Source of the DNA: Symsagittifera roscoffensis
Taxonomy: Eukaryota > Xenacoelomorpha > Acoela > Convolutidae
Direction of reading: 5' to 3'
Length of the DNA: 64,000 nucleotides
Assembly (NCBI RefSeq): GCF_963678635.1
Contig: NC_087067.1
Span: 12,936,844 to 13,000,843 of the forward strand
Under the pieces are notes generated by a model. It was not told the origin of the DNA and ran no database searches. It worked only from the letters and a program-made list of their open reading frames with translations. This document shows, in pieces, positions 22,768 to 33,532 of the stretch; within the stretch, counting starts at the first letter, position 1; each line of letters starts with the position of its first letter. Position numbers and translations under genes: made by a program.

Positions 22768-22888
22768 CTTGACTGTCCTGGTGAGTTGTTGGTAGTGAGA
22801 GGAGAGCGTCGACTCGGTCTGTCTGAAGGCGTAGTTTTCAAACTTATTCGTGGCTACGCTCAAACTGGACAGCTGTCTGTACGTCTTC
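22768..22888 (-). CDS. Receptor-type tyrosine phosphatase, exon just before the catalytic core
   Basis: On the minus strand the acceptor TTTTCTTCAG is followed by 121 bases and the donor GTAATT. After one leftover base the codons read KTYRQLSSLSVATNKFENYA..., ending HYQQLTRTVK. This fits the wedge helices that precede NRY in receptor phosphatases, where an EF/EYxxL segment precedes the PENxxKNRY block. Phase agrees on both sides: exon 53062-53151 leaves TG, and this exon supplies G to make Trp; the exon ends on a full codon as 5130-5333 requires. The exon is GC-richer than its surroundings. It lies only 484 bp from the end of one retrotransposon copy and 347 bp from the start of homology of another. 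Confidence 0.78.
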
Positions 22889-23235
22889 CTGAAGAAAACT
22901 GATTGGTGAAAAGTTGATTTTTAGTTTAATTTCGAGCGAAAAATGTCAGCAAGCAGTCGTGAAATAGGCTTTTGATAGATAAAGGACACGCCGTATAAAT
23001 TCTACTCAAACCCTGAAAATTTAAATTTCTACTGAAAAATAAACCAATTCCGATGCTTCAGCGCTGTTTTGGGAATCAAATATCAAAATATAGGCGAAAA
23101 GTTTAAAAATTTTAGAAAAGTTTTGAAATGTTTTTAACAACTCTATTCAATTTTTGTAATTTTAGTCAAAAAGATGGCCGCAGCATTCTCAGCATTCTTA
23201 AAAAATACGTCTTCTTAAAAGTACGTCTTTCGTCT
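22889..23235. other. Phosphatase intron upstream of exon 22768-22888
   Basis: Short unique AT-rich stretch with a piece resembling the TGTTCCGACC family internal box (TTTCGAGCGAAAAATG near 22931). No gene. Confidence 0.45.
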
Positions 23236-23294
23236 TCATCATATTTTGCTTACCTTTATCTAACACTCACATCGATATAGAGCGAAATACGGAC

Positions 23295-24209
23295 ATGCTA
23301 TATCGACTCACTACACCACTAACCGCTAGACAATTTACTTACGTTGGATATAAAAAATCACTAAAAACACACACTGCACCTAGAGCTAACGAATATACAC
23401 TCGAATACTATGATCACAACATCATCAGAGCTAACCAAGATCAATTCTTAGACGACGATCGCTTCGCTAATCCACAAATTACCGAGAAATTTTTCATCAA
23501 GACACCATATATATTTACACTAAACATCTTCGACCGAAAGTTTGATCACATTATTTCAGAAGCACTAACAGACACACAAGCATACGAAAGTTTTAAAGAA
23601 CGCTTCCAAATATTTTCACTAACCTTTCATTTCCTTGCACCACACGAAAGAGATTTACACTGCTCACACGATATTATGTTGCGCACTAAACAAACCCACA
23701 CATATAGTTATTATCGCTTCATCCAAAATCACTTTGACCAACACACACCCTCTAGACAACCACACCATCGTTTTCAATTCATTAATTCCAAATACACTTC
23801 ACCATTTTTCCTAAATTTCACATATTGCATTAAAGATACTAACCTTCATGGTATTCTTCGCAATTATGATCCCATAACCCAAATGTACATCTTCTGTCCC
23901 ATCACCAAGACCTTCAACGCCGAAGAATCCCGACCCTTCCTTATCCCGCACGAGTTTGTACAACCTATAGAAATCCCAATTTTAGAATTCATCCACAACA
24001 CTAAATTCAATCACAAATTATATAATCTAATCCAAAACACACCTTATGAGTTTGCAGTTGGCACTGAAGAAATAACCACTATCAAGGCACTTCAATTGCT
24101 TTGGCCACTGCTTCAGACTAAAAATATCATCCGCATCTTAGCTAAACTACTAACAACTTCCGATCTCATCCACGACATCTTCCCCCACGGTTTTTTCCCC
24201 GACGACTAA
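23295..24209 (+). CDS. Last ORF of the retrotransposon family, intact 304-codon copy
   Basis: The ATG at 23295 opens MLYRLTTPLTARQFTYVGYK and runs unbroken to TAA 24207-24209. Features: aromatic and His-rich, with HFLAPHERDLHCSHDIML, QPHHRFQFINSKY, YCIKDTNLHG, FCPITKTFN, and a hydrophobic C-terminal helix (IKALQLLWPLLQTKNIIRIL) ending HGFFPDD. No signal peptide and no recognised domain. Compared with the equivalent part of 19262-20270 the proteins are roughly 85-90% identical by eye while third codon positions differ freely, a sign of selection on the protein in the source lineage. Because the copy is truncated, the N-terminal Ser/Thr/Pro spacer is missing and the true start is unclear. Function unknown. 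Confidence 0.7.
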   Translation: MLYRLTTPLTARQFTYVGYKKSLKTHTAPRANEYTLEYYDHNIIRANQDQFLDDDRFANPQITEKFFIKTPYIFTLNIFDRKFDHIISEALTDTQAYESFKERFQIFSLTFHFLAPHERDLHCSHDIMLRTKQTHTYSYYRFIQNHFDQHTPSRQPHHRFQFINSKYTSPFFLNFTYCIKDTNLHGILRNYDPITQMYIFCPITKTFNAEESRPFLIPHEFVQPIEIPILEFIHNTKFNHKLYNLIQNTPYEFAVGTEEITTIKALQLLWPLLQTKNIIRILAKLLTTSDLIHDIFPHGFFPDD

Positions 24210-24212
24210 CAG

Positions 24213-24299
24213 GTAAGTATGAATCAAATGAATATTACTAACTAATTAAAATATTAAAAAACTCACCATACTTTATCCATGTTTTCTTTAGATTTTTAG
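24213..24299 (+). other. Predicted small intron in the 3' UTR, second copy
   Basis: CAG|GTAAGT lies four bases after the TAA, and TTTTTAG closes at 24299 (an earlier CTTTAG at 24291 is also possible). The position equals 20274-20358 in the first copy. Confidence 0.6.
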
Positions 24300-25820
24300 C
24301 CTTCATCCGACAATCACCTACAAAAACCACAAAAGACAAATAAAAATCGCAAATTTCATCAAACAGATTTCAAAAATTCTATTAATCTCTTACACTTATA
24401 AATTTATAAATTTAATACCAATGCAGTAAATTCATTTCTAAAATTTTCCCCACAAGCAGTAAATCTAATTATGATGAAAATTTGTAACTTAAAATTCCCC
24501 CATAACTAGCAGTAAATTTCCAAATTCTATGCAGTAAATTAATAAAATGCAAATGCAGTACTAACCTTTTGATATTTTCATTCATTCGCACAGAAATTCT
24601 ATCCACACTCGCACAGCTCGCCCACGAAGAATTGTTTAAAATAATGAATTTCAGTTTCAACTTTTCACACTCAACAACTCTAACATATAATAACATGTTT
24701 CAAACTTTCCTTTAACCCGGTTGGAAAGGAATCATATACTAAACAAAACTAACCAACGCAGCTTACTAAATACCACAAATCATAGAATAACAGCATGACT
24801 AAGAAAAGGAAACCAACGGTACCCAAACCGGATTAACCCAGTTTAAAACTGGATAATTTATTCTTTTGAAGACTATTATAAAGTCTAACAAAGAAATAAT
24901 AAAACACAAAAAAATCGAAAGACAAACCCATACCACGAACAATTTGCTTTTTGGAAAAAGGACATAACCAACAAGACATAAGAAAAACCACAACAAACCC
25001 AACATAAAACGTTGTCACATAACAGGACCCCTCACAAAAACCGCATGAAATCATACTCCCACTCCTGGCCTAACCCACCAGGAAGGACGTCCTGAGCATG
25101 CTCTATAGCCGGCCTAACCCACCGCGCTACATCCACGCTTTGTGACCACACCTCTATTTTTAATAAGAGCTACTCAAGGGTGAGTAACTCTTCAAAATAA
25201 CCGAACTAAAACAAAAAGCTTTTGTGAAAACAACTAACTGAAATCATAATTAAAAAATATTAAACTAATAAATGTTTTATAAAATGTAAATTACATTATG
25301 CAATACATAGATCAGAATACAACACCAAGGACGAACATCTAAAGACAAAACAACCCTACTACACTCGAGAGAGAATGGCCAACCACAATCGATATGCCAC
25401 TCACAATCACAACTCAAAGGATTTAGAGTACGACTTGACTTCGCAGAAAAGGACTTCATTGAACTAGACCAATGACCACCTCGATGTTCAAGTATACGTA
25501 CAGATCCGAGTAACCAGGCATCCCCTCCACGCACAATCTCCACGCCATTCCCAAACTAGATCAGACACAAAAGAAGTTCTCCACGCAGAACAGAAAAACC
25601 TGACATAGCCAACCATTCTGAAATCAGATTTGAGTTTGTTGCGAAGACTTAGTCGTTGTCACTAGAAGACACAACGTCTTATAACTCCAGCTTCCTGGAA
25701 CTTCTTTAACAAAGAAGAAACGGAAGAAAATTATGATGTTCGCCAAAAAACCAACGTCCATCATCCATCCTTCGAATTGCAGAAGAACTATTCTAAAAAA
25801 CTCTGTAAAACCCGGATGGG
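24300..25820 (+). other. Conserved 3' non-coding region, second copy
   Basis: Non-coding and collinear with 20359-21872. It keeps the CCAGTTTAAAACTGG stem, the doubled GGCCTAACCCACC words and the GAGTAACTC words, with many scattered substitutions. Confidence 0.6.
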
Positions 25821-26230
25821 TGGAACCTGATCTAAACTACATTTTATGATTGGATAAATTAGATATTTTACCAATGTAAAGTATTTAATATTAACCAATC
25901 ATGACCCATCTAACTAACAACCCACTTATCTGTAAGTGCTGAAGTTACTTGTAATTTCAGCACCAGAGAGATTTGAATTTAACTTAGAAATTAGTTGGAC
26001 TCTCCCGAGCACTTCAGCAGCCGCAATAAACCAGTATACCCTAGATCTATTGAGCCTAGCAGAGACTAGTTAAACAACCTGAGACTAGATAGTATAAGAG
26101 TAAGATTAGGATCGGTATTAGACTAAGAAGTTGCACGAATCTATCCGGCCGAAAATAAGATAGCGTGACGAGCAGACGGTGTACCCTATCCGAAATTACT
26201 CTATGAGTTATACACTCCAGTCCTAACTCA
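25821..26230 (+). repeat. LTR of the truncated copy
   Basis: TGGAACCTGATC...CTAACTCA, 410 bp, collinear with the other two LTRs. The hairpin at 25936-25963 is kept with one G-U-compatible change. Confidence 0.93.
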
Positions 26231-26770
26231 CAAGCTATCTTCAAAAATATAATTTTTTTTACACATTCCACCATAAAGTGTTTTATAAAAAACTTTCAAA
26301 TTTCCAACTTTTGAGTTTCAAAAATGGTCTTAACGCCTATTGAGTGTGTAGATTCTTATATTATGACTCTTTTTTTTTTTCAAAAAAAAGCACCCAATTT
26401 GAGAACAATGAAACTGTGGACAATTTCTTCTCAGCTGGGAGTTCTGAAAGGTAAAATCCACAATTTAACCAATAAAAAAAACAAAAAAACTTGAAAGAAA
26501 TCGTGAATTTTAAACCCTAGGATCTCTAAAATGATCGTTGAAGAGATTTATATATCTTTTAAATACTGGACTCAAGGCGTCAAAATTTTACATGACGTAT
26601 GAAGTATTTGAAGTAATCAATTCTTGAAGTAAATTTCATTAGTTACATGTTTTTAAAATAATCTAGAATTAGTGCAAAAAAACTTTAGAAGATATCTAAC
26701 AGCTTTTCAAAATTAAGTACAAAGAAAGTATTGGAGATTTTTCAACTTTCGAGCTGATAAAATGTTTCTT
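26231..26770. other. Phosphatase intron between two retroelements
   Basis: AT-rich with several A/T homopolymers; no exon, gene or repeat recognised. Confidence 0.5.
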
Positions 26771-26968
26771 TTACAGCTAACTCTACTTTTTACAATGAAA
26801 AGAATAAAAGGATAAAAGTGAATTAAATTGAAAGTTAAAACATTTAAAAACGTGAGAAAACATTCTCTCCACTGGAGAGAACAAGACTGTCAACGCCAAG
26901 CATGAATGACCGGTCAAATCAATTAGACTAAGCATGAACTAATTACACTAAATGAAAAAGTGGAATCA
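26771..26968 (-). repeat. 3' LTR of the degenerate gypsy element
   Basis: Shares with 32489-32684 the words TTACAGCTAACTCTACTTT, GAGAGAA, AAGCATGAATGACCG, TCAATTAGACTAAGCATG and GGAATCA, with small indels. On the minus strand it starts TGATTCCA. Confidence 0.85.
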
Positions 26969-27161
26969 CCTCATTCCTCAAAATAGGAAAAATTTTGAAT
27001 TGCGAATTGATAAAATTAAATAACTGCTCCTTTTCTACCCTTCGAGAAGCGGAAAAAGGAAATAAAGCACAGTAGTTATGCACTAAGGTTTATAGAAGGT
27101 TAACTAGGCAAAAAAAATAGCGCAGTGAAGCAAATTAACTCCACGCTGAAGTTAGAGGAAA

Positions 27162-28732
27162 TTAAGTAACGAGGGTTGTATTATGTAAATGAAAGTAAGC
27201 GCTTAAAAGGTAGATATTTTGGCCAAATTTATGTATATCTAAGCGGTAAGTTGAATGAAGGTTTTTTATCCGAAGGAATGATGAACGTTTAAAAATTAGA
27301 AATTTACTGCCCACAATAAGGTGATATGAGAAGTTAACGATAAATACGGCCTTGATAGGAATAAGTAACTTAATGACAAAGCACCAAGGGATGCAAAAAG
27401 TAAGTGTCACTTTTTGGTTTTTGTTAGTGTTGATAAAATTTTCTAACTGCGCAATAAACAGTTCACTATCTAAGTCGGCGTTCTCATCATGACTGTCAAT
27501 GGCCATTCTTAGTGATTCGTCTGTAGAAGAAGGAGGGAGAATGCAAGAAAGATTTGTGTCCGAAAGTATTGTCAAATCATCCGAAGGAGTTTCATGTAAC
27601 AGTAATGGTGGTGGCTCGTTGTAGCTGATGTTGTCCAAGACAATCGGGCTAGAGGCTGATCCTGTTGTTTCGTCAAATTGATCTATAACATATATGAGGT
27701 ATTTTTTACCGTAGAATTTCGGCTGGCCCGAAATTCGGTAAGATAGACTGACATAAATGGGGTTCGGTACCGGAAGAAGGAGATGTCTGTTGATTAGAGG
27801 GAGCCTCTTCTGAACAGTCGACTATCTCGTTAATGAGAAATTTTACTAGAGGTTGTTCTAACTTCATGAAAATTGTCCTATCCGGCGGAGTAATCTGAGG
27901 CTTAAGGCTACTCAAGGTATCCACTTTGGTTGCCGGTGGTGAATCGTCTGGTATGATGCTAATTGGGCATTCTGGTGTTGTAGGATCGTTTGAGTTGTCA
28001 TCGAAAAACTCAAATTTCTATTTATTCATTGGTTGTATGTGGGTTGAAGGTAATTTATCGTGTTTTTGATCATTAAGGTTATCGAAATCAAATCGATCCA
28101 TAACCGTATCCAAACAGGGAAAACCTCTAGCTATCCATTCCCAGTCGCTAGTATCGGAAGTATCCAAAAGAATAACATCGATTCGTCTGAAACTAAGTAT
28201 TTTGGATTAAAGGTTGACTTCTTAGCACAAAGTGGATGTCTTCTGGAGGAATTATTCGAGAAAATTTGAACCCTTGTCTGGATGTTTTTATCCAAATTGG
28301 CCAACTCGATCTGTTTCCTGGGTCTTCGTTATAGCTGATGTTGTCCCAGACAATCGGGTTAGAGGCTGATCCTGATGTTTCGTGGAATTGATCTATAACA
28401 TCCATGAAATACTTTTTACCGTAGAATTTTGGCGGGCCCACGTTTCGAAAAGACCGACGTAAAAGGGGATTGTTATCGTTACCGGGAGTACGAGATGTCT
28501 GTTGATTAGAAGGAGCCTCGTCTGAAAAGTCGACTATCTCGTAAATAAAAAAATTTACTAAAGGCTCTTCTGATTGCAGTGAGTTCGTCCTATCCGGCGG
28601 ATTAACCTGAGGCTCAATTTTACTTAAGCTATCCACTTTGGTTGCCGGTGGTGCATCGTCTGTTTTCGCGAGAATGATGCTATTTGGGCATTCTGGCGTT
28701 GTAGTATCGTTTGAATGGTCATCTAAAATCAC
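27162..28732 (-). pseudogene. Pol C-terminal tail, duplicated and broken
   Basis: Minus-strand frames at 28193-28732 (LLRRSFRNVGPPKFYGKKYF...), 27706-27924 and 27162-27638 (starting MDNISYNEPPPLLLHETPSD) are acidic, proline-rich chains typical of the region after integrase in gypsy Pol. RRSxRxxxPPxxYG is the usual tail motif. The two halves of the tandem duplication carry parallel versions of the same peptide, e.g. PPDRT and EAPSNQQTS. No enzyme function is expected for this part. Confidence 0.65.
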
Positions 28733-28990
28733 AAACGTTATATTATCTCTGGATATATGGGGTTGAAAGATCCATAATCATATCCCTACAGAGTAAACTT
28801 GCAGCTATCCATTCTCAGTCGTTAAAGTCGGAAGTATCCGAAGGAATAAACATCGATTCCTCTGAAGCTAGGTAACCTGGATTAATGGTCTACTTTATAG
28901 CACGAAGCGGCTAACTTCTGGAGGAATTCTTCGAGAAAAATTAAACTCTCGTCTTGATGTTTTTATCCGAAGTGGTCAATTTGCTCTGTT
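27600..28990 (-). repeat. Tandem duplication inside the pol tail, unit about 700 bp
   Basis: Blocks starting near 27622 and 28330 share TAGCTGATGTTGTCC, GAGGCTGATCCTG, TTTTTACCGTAGAATTT, GTCGACTATCTCGT, GTCCTATCCGGCGGA and GGTTGCCGGTGGTG in the same order. Blocks near 28110 and 28790 continue the match (AGCTATCCATTC, CTTCTGGAGGAATT). Hence two diverged tandem units. Confidence 0.8.
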
Positions 28991-29416
28991 TTTTGGTCTT
29001 CGGTCGCAGTTTTCTAGAAGTTGGTGTTTTCCTGTAATTTTGCGCCCCTCGTACCCACTTCAATAACAAGAAAAGGAAAAGTGGTAATGATATGTTTCCT
29101 CTGAAGGATCTGATTTGAGTAGATTTCGATTTCGGTAAAGCAATGTCCTATTTTCTGGTAACTTTTCCGTCGGAAATTTCTACCGTAGATCTAGAGGTAT
29201 TTGTTATTTTTTGGCTTAGTTGAATGTAAAAAGTCTTTTACGTTGATTCTTTTTTTCGTTTTCCGAAGGGTTTTACCTTTGAATGGACTCTGGATTGTTA
29301 TTCTTGACAAAGAGGATTTTAAAGGAGATGGGTAATCCAATTTATATCCCATCTCCAGTGGTGATTGGTTCATCTTGGGGATTACGATATCTTCGTATCC
29401 ATCCTGCACTCTGTCG

Positions 29417-29797
29417 TTAGGGTTCCAATCTCGCGTCTTGTAGTGTATAATTTTGAAAATCTTGAACCACTGCCAAAAGTCTGAATGTTACAGAAAGTAC
29501 AATTTTTTCGACTAACCCGTCGGAGCGATGATCCCCTACTGTACAAAATTTTACTTTAATATGATTCGAGTCACCAAACATTTTAAAATCATGATTTTTA
29601 AAACACGATGCGTGATATACTTGATTGGAATAAGGTATGCCGTGTAGGAAAATATAATCTTGCAGCATTTCGTAACTTTTTATGTCAATGTAAATGTGAT
29701 AATTTTTGCTTATGGAAGTTTTGAGAATCAATCGATGCATAATAGAAAAAAAATTGTTTGTGTCCCAGTGAGAATGCAAAGGACCAGAGAAGTCCAA
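29417..29797 (-). pseudogene. Integrase core remnant
   Basis: The translation has MDFSGPLHSHWDTNNFF, YIFLHGIPYS and FCTVGDHRSDGLVEKIV. These match the core blocks LDFAGPL, YIALHGIP and FSPMGDHRATGLVERL of the copy at 63158-64000. The TDQGSGF block is replaced by diverged sequence, so the second catalytic Asp is lost. The frame at 29191-29409 continues the post-core region. Confidence 0.8.
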
Positions 29798-31114
29798 GTT
29801 GAGTTCCTAGGTAGGTTCGGATGTTTGCGGCAGTTTACTAATTGTGAGTGTGGAATTACACTTTTTAAATTCTTACCCGTCTTTGTGCATTCTGAACGCT
29901 AAATTTGTCCATTTGTATGGGGCCACCAGATGTATTGGGCTAGATACTTCATTTCGAAGTGGCCAAGGTGTGCTTCGTGAACGGTCTTCAAAATGGCAGT
30001 TCATAGGGTAAAAGGAATCAGTAGTTTGCCACCAAGGTATAATAATACGTCTGATTTAAATAAATCACGTAAAAAAAGATGGAAGTGTGGAAAAAATGAA
30101 TTAATTTTCTCAGCGTTGTTCTGAAATGTTTTCACGATAAGGCCCAACATTGGGTCATGTTGAGTTAGAATAGCAACCAATTTGGCATTAAATAAAAGAT
30201 TTATATCCGAAGGACGTTCAGGCAACTTCAAGTTTTCACGGTTTTAATTTAAAAAATTTTCTTTATCTGATAACAATGATAACAATTAATACTTGAATAC
30301 CGGAAGAGGACAGATTCGTTACATTTTTTTTCAAAAATAGAGTAGTTATCTTTTTTCTATCTGAGGCTGAATTAATTATGCTAAAACTAAAAAATGAAAA
30401 AATTAAAAGAATGCAGATTTTGAAACAAATATTTCTGAAGAATTAATATTACAATAAATCGAAGGAATGCATTTTGAGGTAAAAATTCAGCTCGATTATA
30501 TTTTGAGAGATGAACTGGAAGATTCCAGTTATTAAGCTTTACAACCGATGCTGATAAGTAATTACATAATCTTGCGTAATCGGAAATTTCCAAAAATGAA
30601 CCAATCGCAGTGCATGACAGTTTTTAAATATCCGAAGAATAGTGCGCTTTGTTAGTTTTTTTTAATGTTAGCAACTACGAACTCTTTATCATAATGTGTT
30701 GGAGGTAACGTTTTTCCAGATGGAATTCTAGAAATCAAGTCAGTGAAACTCATATCTTTTCATGTCAAGTGTTTGAAAGTGAAGTTAAAAAGTAAAAACT
30801 GATCGACCCAAATTGTTAATCTACTGGGACATGTTTTTTCCCGTGGTTTGTTGAAAGGGCGGAAAGTAGGGCTTTACGGTCTGTATTAACTTCAAAATCT
30901 GATCTATGAAGATAGTTCTTATAATATTCAACAGCCCAAAAGACCCCAAAAGAAGTTCTAGTTCGTTCGTAGAAGATTTAGTTTTGTGTGGGTTTAAAAA
31001 CCGTAAGGCAAAACAAACCGTCTTCTAATCTATACCATAGAGCTGTTCTAACTATACCACTAGTCCGTTATGTGACGCATCGGTTTTTACTCTGATATTA
31101 CGTTTTACATCGAT

Positions 31115-31681
31115 TTAGGTACTTTCTGTCAGATTAATAATTTCTTGCTTAAGTTTCTCGAATGCTTTTGTATAATCTTCGTTCCAACGGAAAGATGATT
31201 TCTTATTTAGCAAAAGGTAAAGAGAGCTTCCAAGGATGCTAAATTTGGGACGAATTTGATTTATTGATTTGTAGATCGGAAGAGCAATCTTAATTCTTCC
31301 AGGTTTTTGGGGGTTGGTAATTTTTTTTAATTGCTTCTGTTTTATCGATCCACGGGGAAAATCCTGAACATGAGTTTTTAAATCCCAGCCATTTAATTTT
31401 GTTTGGATGAAATTACATTTTGACCTTTTCACGGCAAAATTGCAATTGTCTAAAATCTATGATTTTTTTTAGACAGTGTTTTTTTGATCTAAAAAGCTTC
31501 CTTTGGATGCAAGTAAAAAATCGTCTAAATAACAATTTGTAAAAAACGTTGAGACCATAATTGTTTGAATTTCGTTAGGCGTATCGCCCAGTCCATAAAA
31601 ACCAGTTAGAAACTGATAATTGCCGGTAATATTGCCACCGACTACGCTAAAATTATACTGGTTAGTGGTAAAATTATCCAA
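31115..31681 (-). pseudogene. Reverse transcriptase remnant (palm and connection)
   Basis: The minus-strand frame 31469-31681 reads GNYQFLTGFYGLGDTPNEIQ and ends near CYLDDFLLASKGS, the YxDD catalytic block. Frame 31115-31432 contains INQIRPKFSILGSSLYLLLN and FRWNEDYTKAFEKLKQEI, the post-RT segment leading to RNase H. A frameshift separates the two. The RNase H domain further along (30000-31100) is unreadable apart from scattered similarity. Confidence 0.82.
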
Positions 31682-32488
31682 GGCCAGCTGACTCTAGGCG
31701 TTCAAGATAAATGAAGCATACAACTCCAACATTTCGTACAGGTGTTGTTCCGTTCGATAGAGCTGGCTCTCTTTTGAAGTTAAAACAATTATACGATTTG
31801 TGTACGGATGATCCGTTGGATTTGAAACGATTAGTTTTCTTCATGTGCTTGAATATTCCCTTTTCGTCTATCAATGCAACGTTTAGTGCCTCCAGAGGTT
31901 AGAGTTTTTGTCAGCAGTTTTTCTGTACGTCTGAATTTTTCATTTTTTAAATAAAAATATCCCTTTTCCATTCGTACTCTAAAGTGGATATGTCACACGT
32001 TTTGGCCATTTTGGCTAGGGCGCCCCAAAATTGTTCCAATGATTCTCTATCACATTGATTCCTGTTTAACAATTTGTGACTGTCAAGTTAATATTTGTTT
32101 TCCTCACAAAAGCCGTTGCTAACTTTTCCCAAAACTCTTTGAAATGAACTGGAAGGATTTTTACTCTTGTATATTTCCGTCCGAACATCCTTTTTCCTTC
32201 ATTTTCGAGTTCTAGGTAGGGAATTGAACGCAGTTCTTCCTGTCGGCTTTTTCGATTTTCAGTCCGCTAAGCCTTTTTGTTTCTGTTTTGTTCTTGAATT
32301 TTCCTCTCCATTCGTGATTTCCTGGGATTCTCTGATTCGCTCTACGTCGGATTGTCTGAGCTAGTTGGAAAATATCGCTCTACTCTTCCAAAGAATTGGT
32401 GGGTCCACTGCATGGCTCTGTCAGAATGAAGGTATTCCTCTCACGTTAGATTCGTTTTTTGACTGCGCCATGCTAAAATTTTACTTTG

Positions 32489-32684
32489 TTACAGCTAACT
32501 CTACTTTATGAACTTAAAAGAATAAAAGGGTGAGAGTGATTTAACCTAAAACATAAAACATTAAAAAATGAAAAAACATTATCTCCTCCGGAGAGAATGA
32601 GAATGTTAAGGTCAAGCATGAATGACCGTTTAAATCAATTAGACTAAGCATGAACTAATTAGACTAAATATGAAAATGGAATCA
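32489..32684 (-). repeat. 5' LTR of the degenerate gypsy element
   Basis: Direct repeat of 26771-26968. The gag ATG (minus strand, 32471) lies only 18 bp inside it, leaving little room for a separate leader. Confidence 0.85.
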
Positions 32685-33255
32685 AATCACGAACTCCTGA
32701 AAAGTTATTTATAAAGAACTTTTTGAAATTCAAAAAGTATTAATCATTACAAAAACCTGTTAACATTAGCTTAACTCGAATATAACTATTTTCGGAGTGT
32801 TGAGAATCAAAAACTTCAAAAACTCAAAAGATTTTTTAAATAATTCTTTTGTTTTTTTTTGTGCTGATTTAGCTTCATAAACTGTTGTCCAGGTTGCTTC
32901 TTAAACTATGGTTATCGAATACGCCTGAGTGGTAGTTTTTTGTTCAGATCTTTTTATTACACCACGTAGAAATAACGACATTATTTGAAAAAAAAATATG
33001 TACTTTTTTCTTAAGACTATGGTCGGAACATTCTGGGCTACTTGCACAACAACCGGTTATCTTTGTTGTTTCTTTTTCGAATTTTATCAATTTTGTGATT
33101 TGAAAAATCAATAAAAAAAAATGAGAGAAACAAATCAGGACAGCTCGTATCAGGGCTTATAGATAAAAGTTTTGACTGGTTTTCCTAAGTTGTCACAAAA
33201 GATTTTGGATAAAGTTATTTAAGAAACTTCAAGAAAAAGTTCTTTATTATGAATT
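32685..33255. other. Intron with a 3' fragment of the TGTTCCGACC repeat
   Basis: ATGGTCGGAACATTCTG at about 33019-33035 is followed by the family tail CTACTTGCACAACAACCGG. The 5' half of the repeat is not clear. Otherwise AT-rich without genes. Confidence 0.5.
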
Positions 33256-33532
33256 AAGCCAACGTCTTTAAAAAAATTTGTACAAAATGTCTAAATGTTT
33301 TCCTTTGATCAAGTTGTTAACATTTTATTTTGTTTTTTAAAAGAAAGACTGAATTTCTGCAAAGATTCTCTTTCAAAGGATTCTGGTTTGTCTTGAAAAA
33401 AGTTTAATGATAATTTCAGGATCTTTTCAGGAGTCTCTACCGTTGCGTCAAGCAGGTGAGAGAATGCCATGACTTTCTATCACCTACTTGACTCACCCGT
33501 AAAGACATCCTGAGCAAGCTCATTGTAATTTA

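Larger units (their letters stand above)
23236..26230 (+). mobile_element. 5'-truncated second copy of the 16.6-kb element
   Basis: Homology to 19283-22283 of the full copy begins near 23236, within the last ORF, and continues through the intron-like segment, the 3' non-coding region and a single LTR at 25821-26230. The left boundary is abrupt, with no LTR or matching target duplication. It arose by truncation or rearrangement, or is the remainder of an older element. Divergence from the first copy is clearly greater than between the two LTRs of that copy, so it comes from another insertion. Confidence 0.9.
26771..32684 (-). mobile_element. Degenerate Ty3/gypsy element of a second family
   Basis: Two direct repeats of about 197 bp (26771-26968 and 32489-32684), reading TTACAGCTAACTCTAC...GGAATCA on the plus strand, flank minus-strand pol remnants: RT and connection at 31115-31681, integrase at 29417-29797, and a pol tail at 27162-28732. 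A 16-codon gag start (ATG at 32471, MAQSKNESNV) is followed by a stop. Many frameshifts and stops show an old copy. Pol motifs match the better-preserved copy at 61186-64000. No convincing target duplication is seen. It is nested in the 30-kb phosphatase intron, in the same orientation as that gene. Confidence 0.88.
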
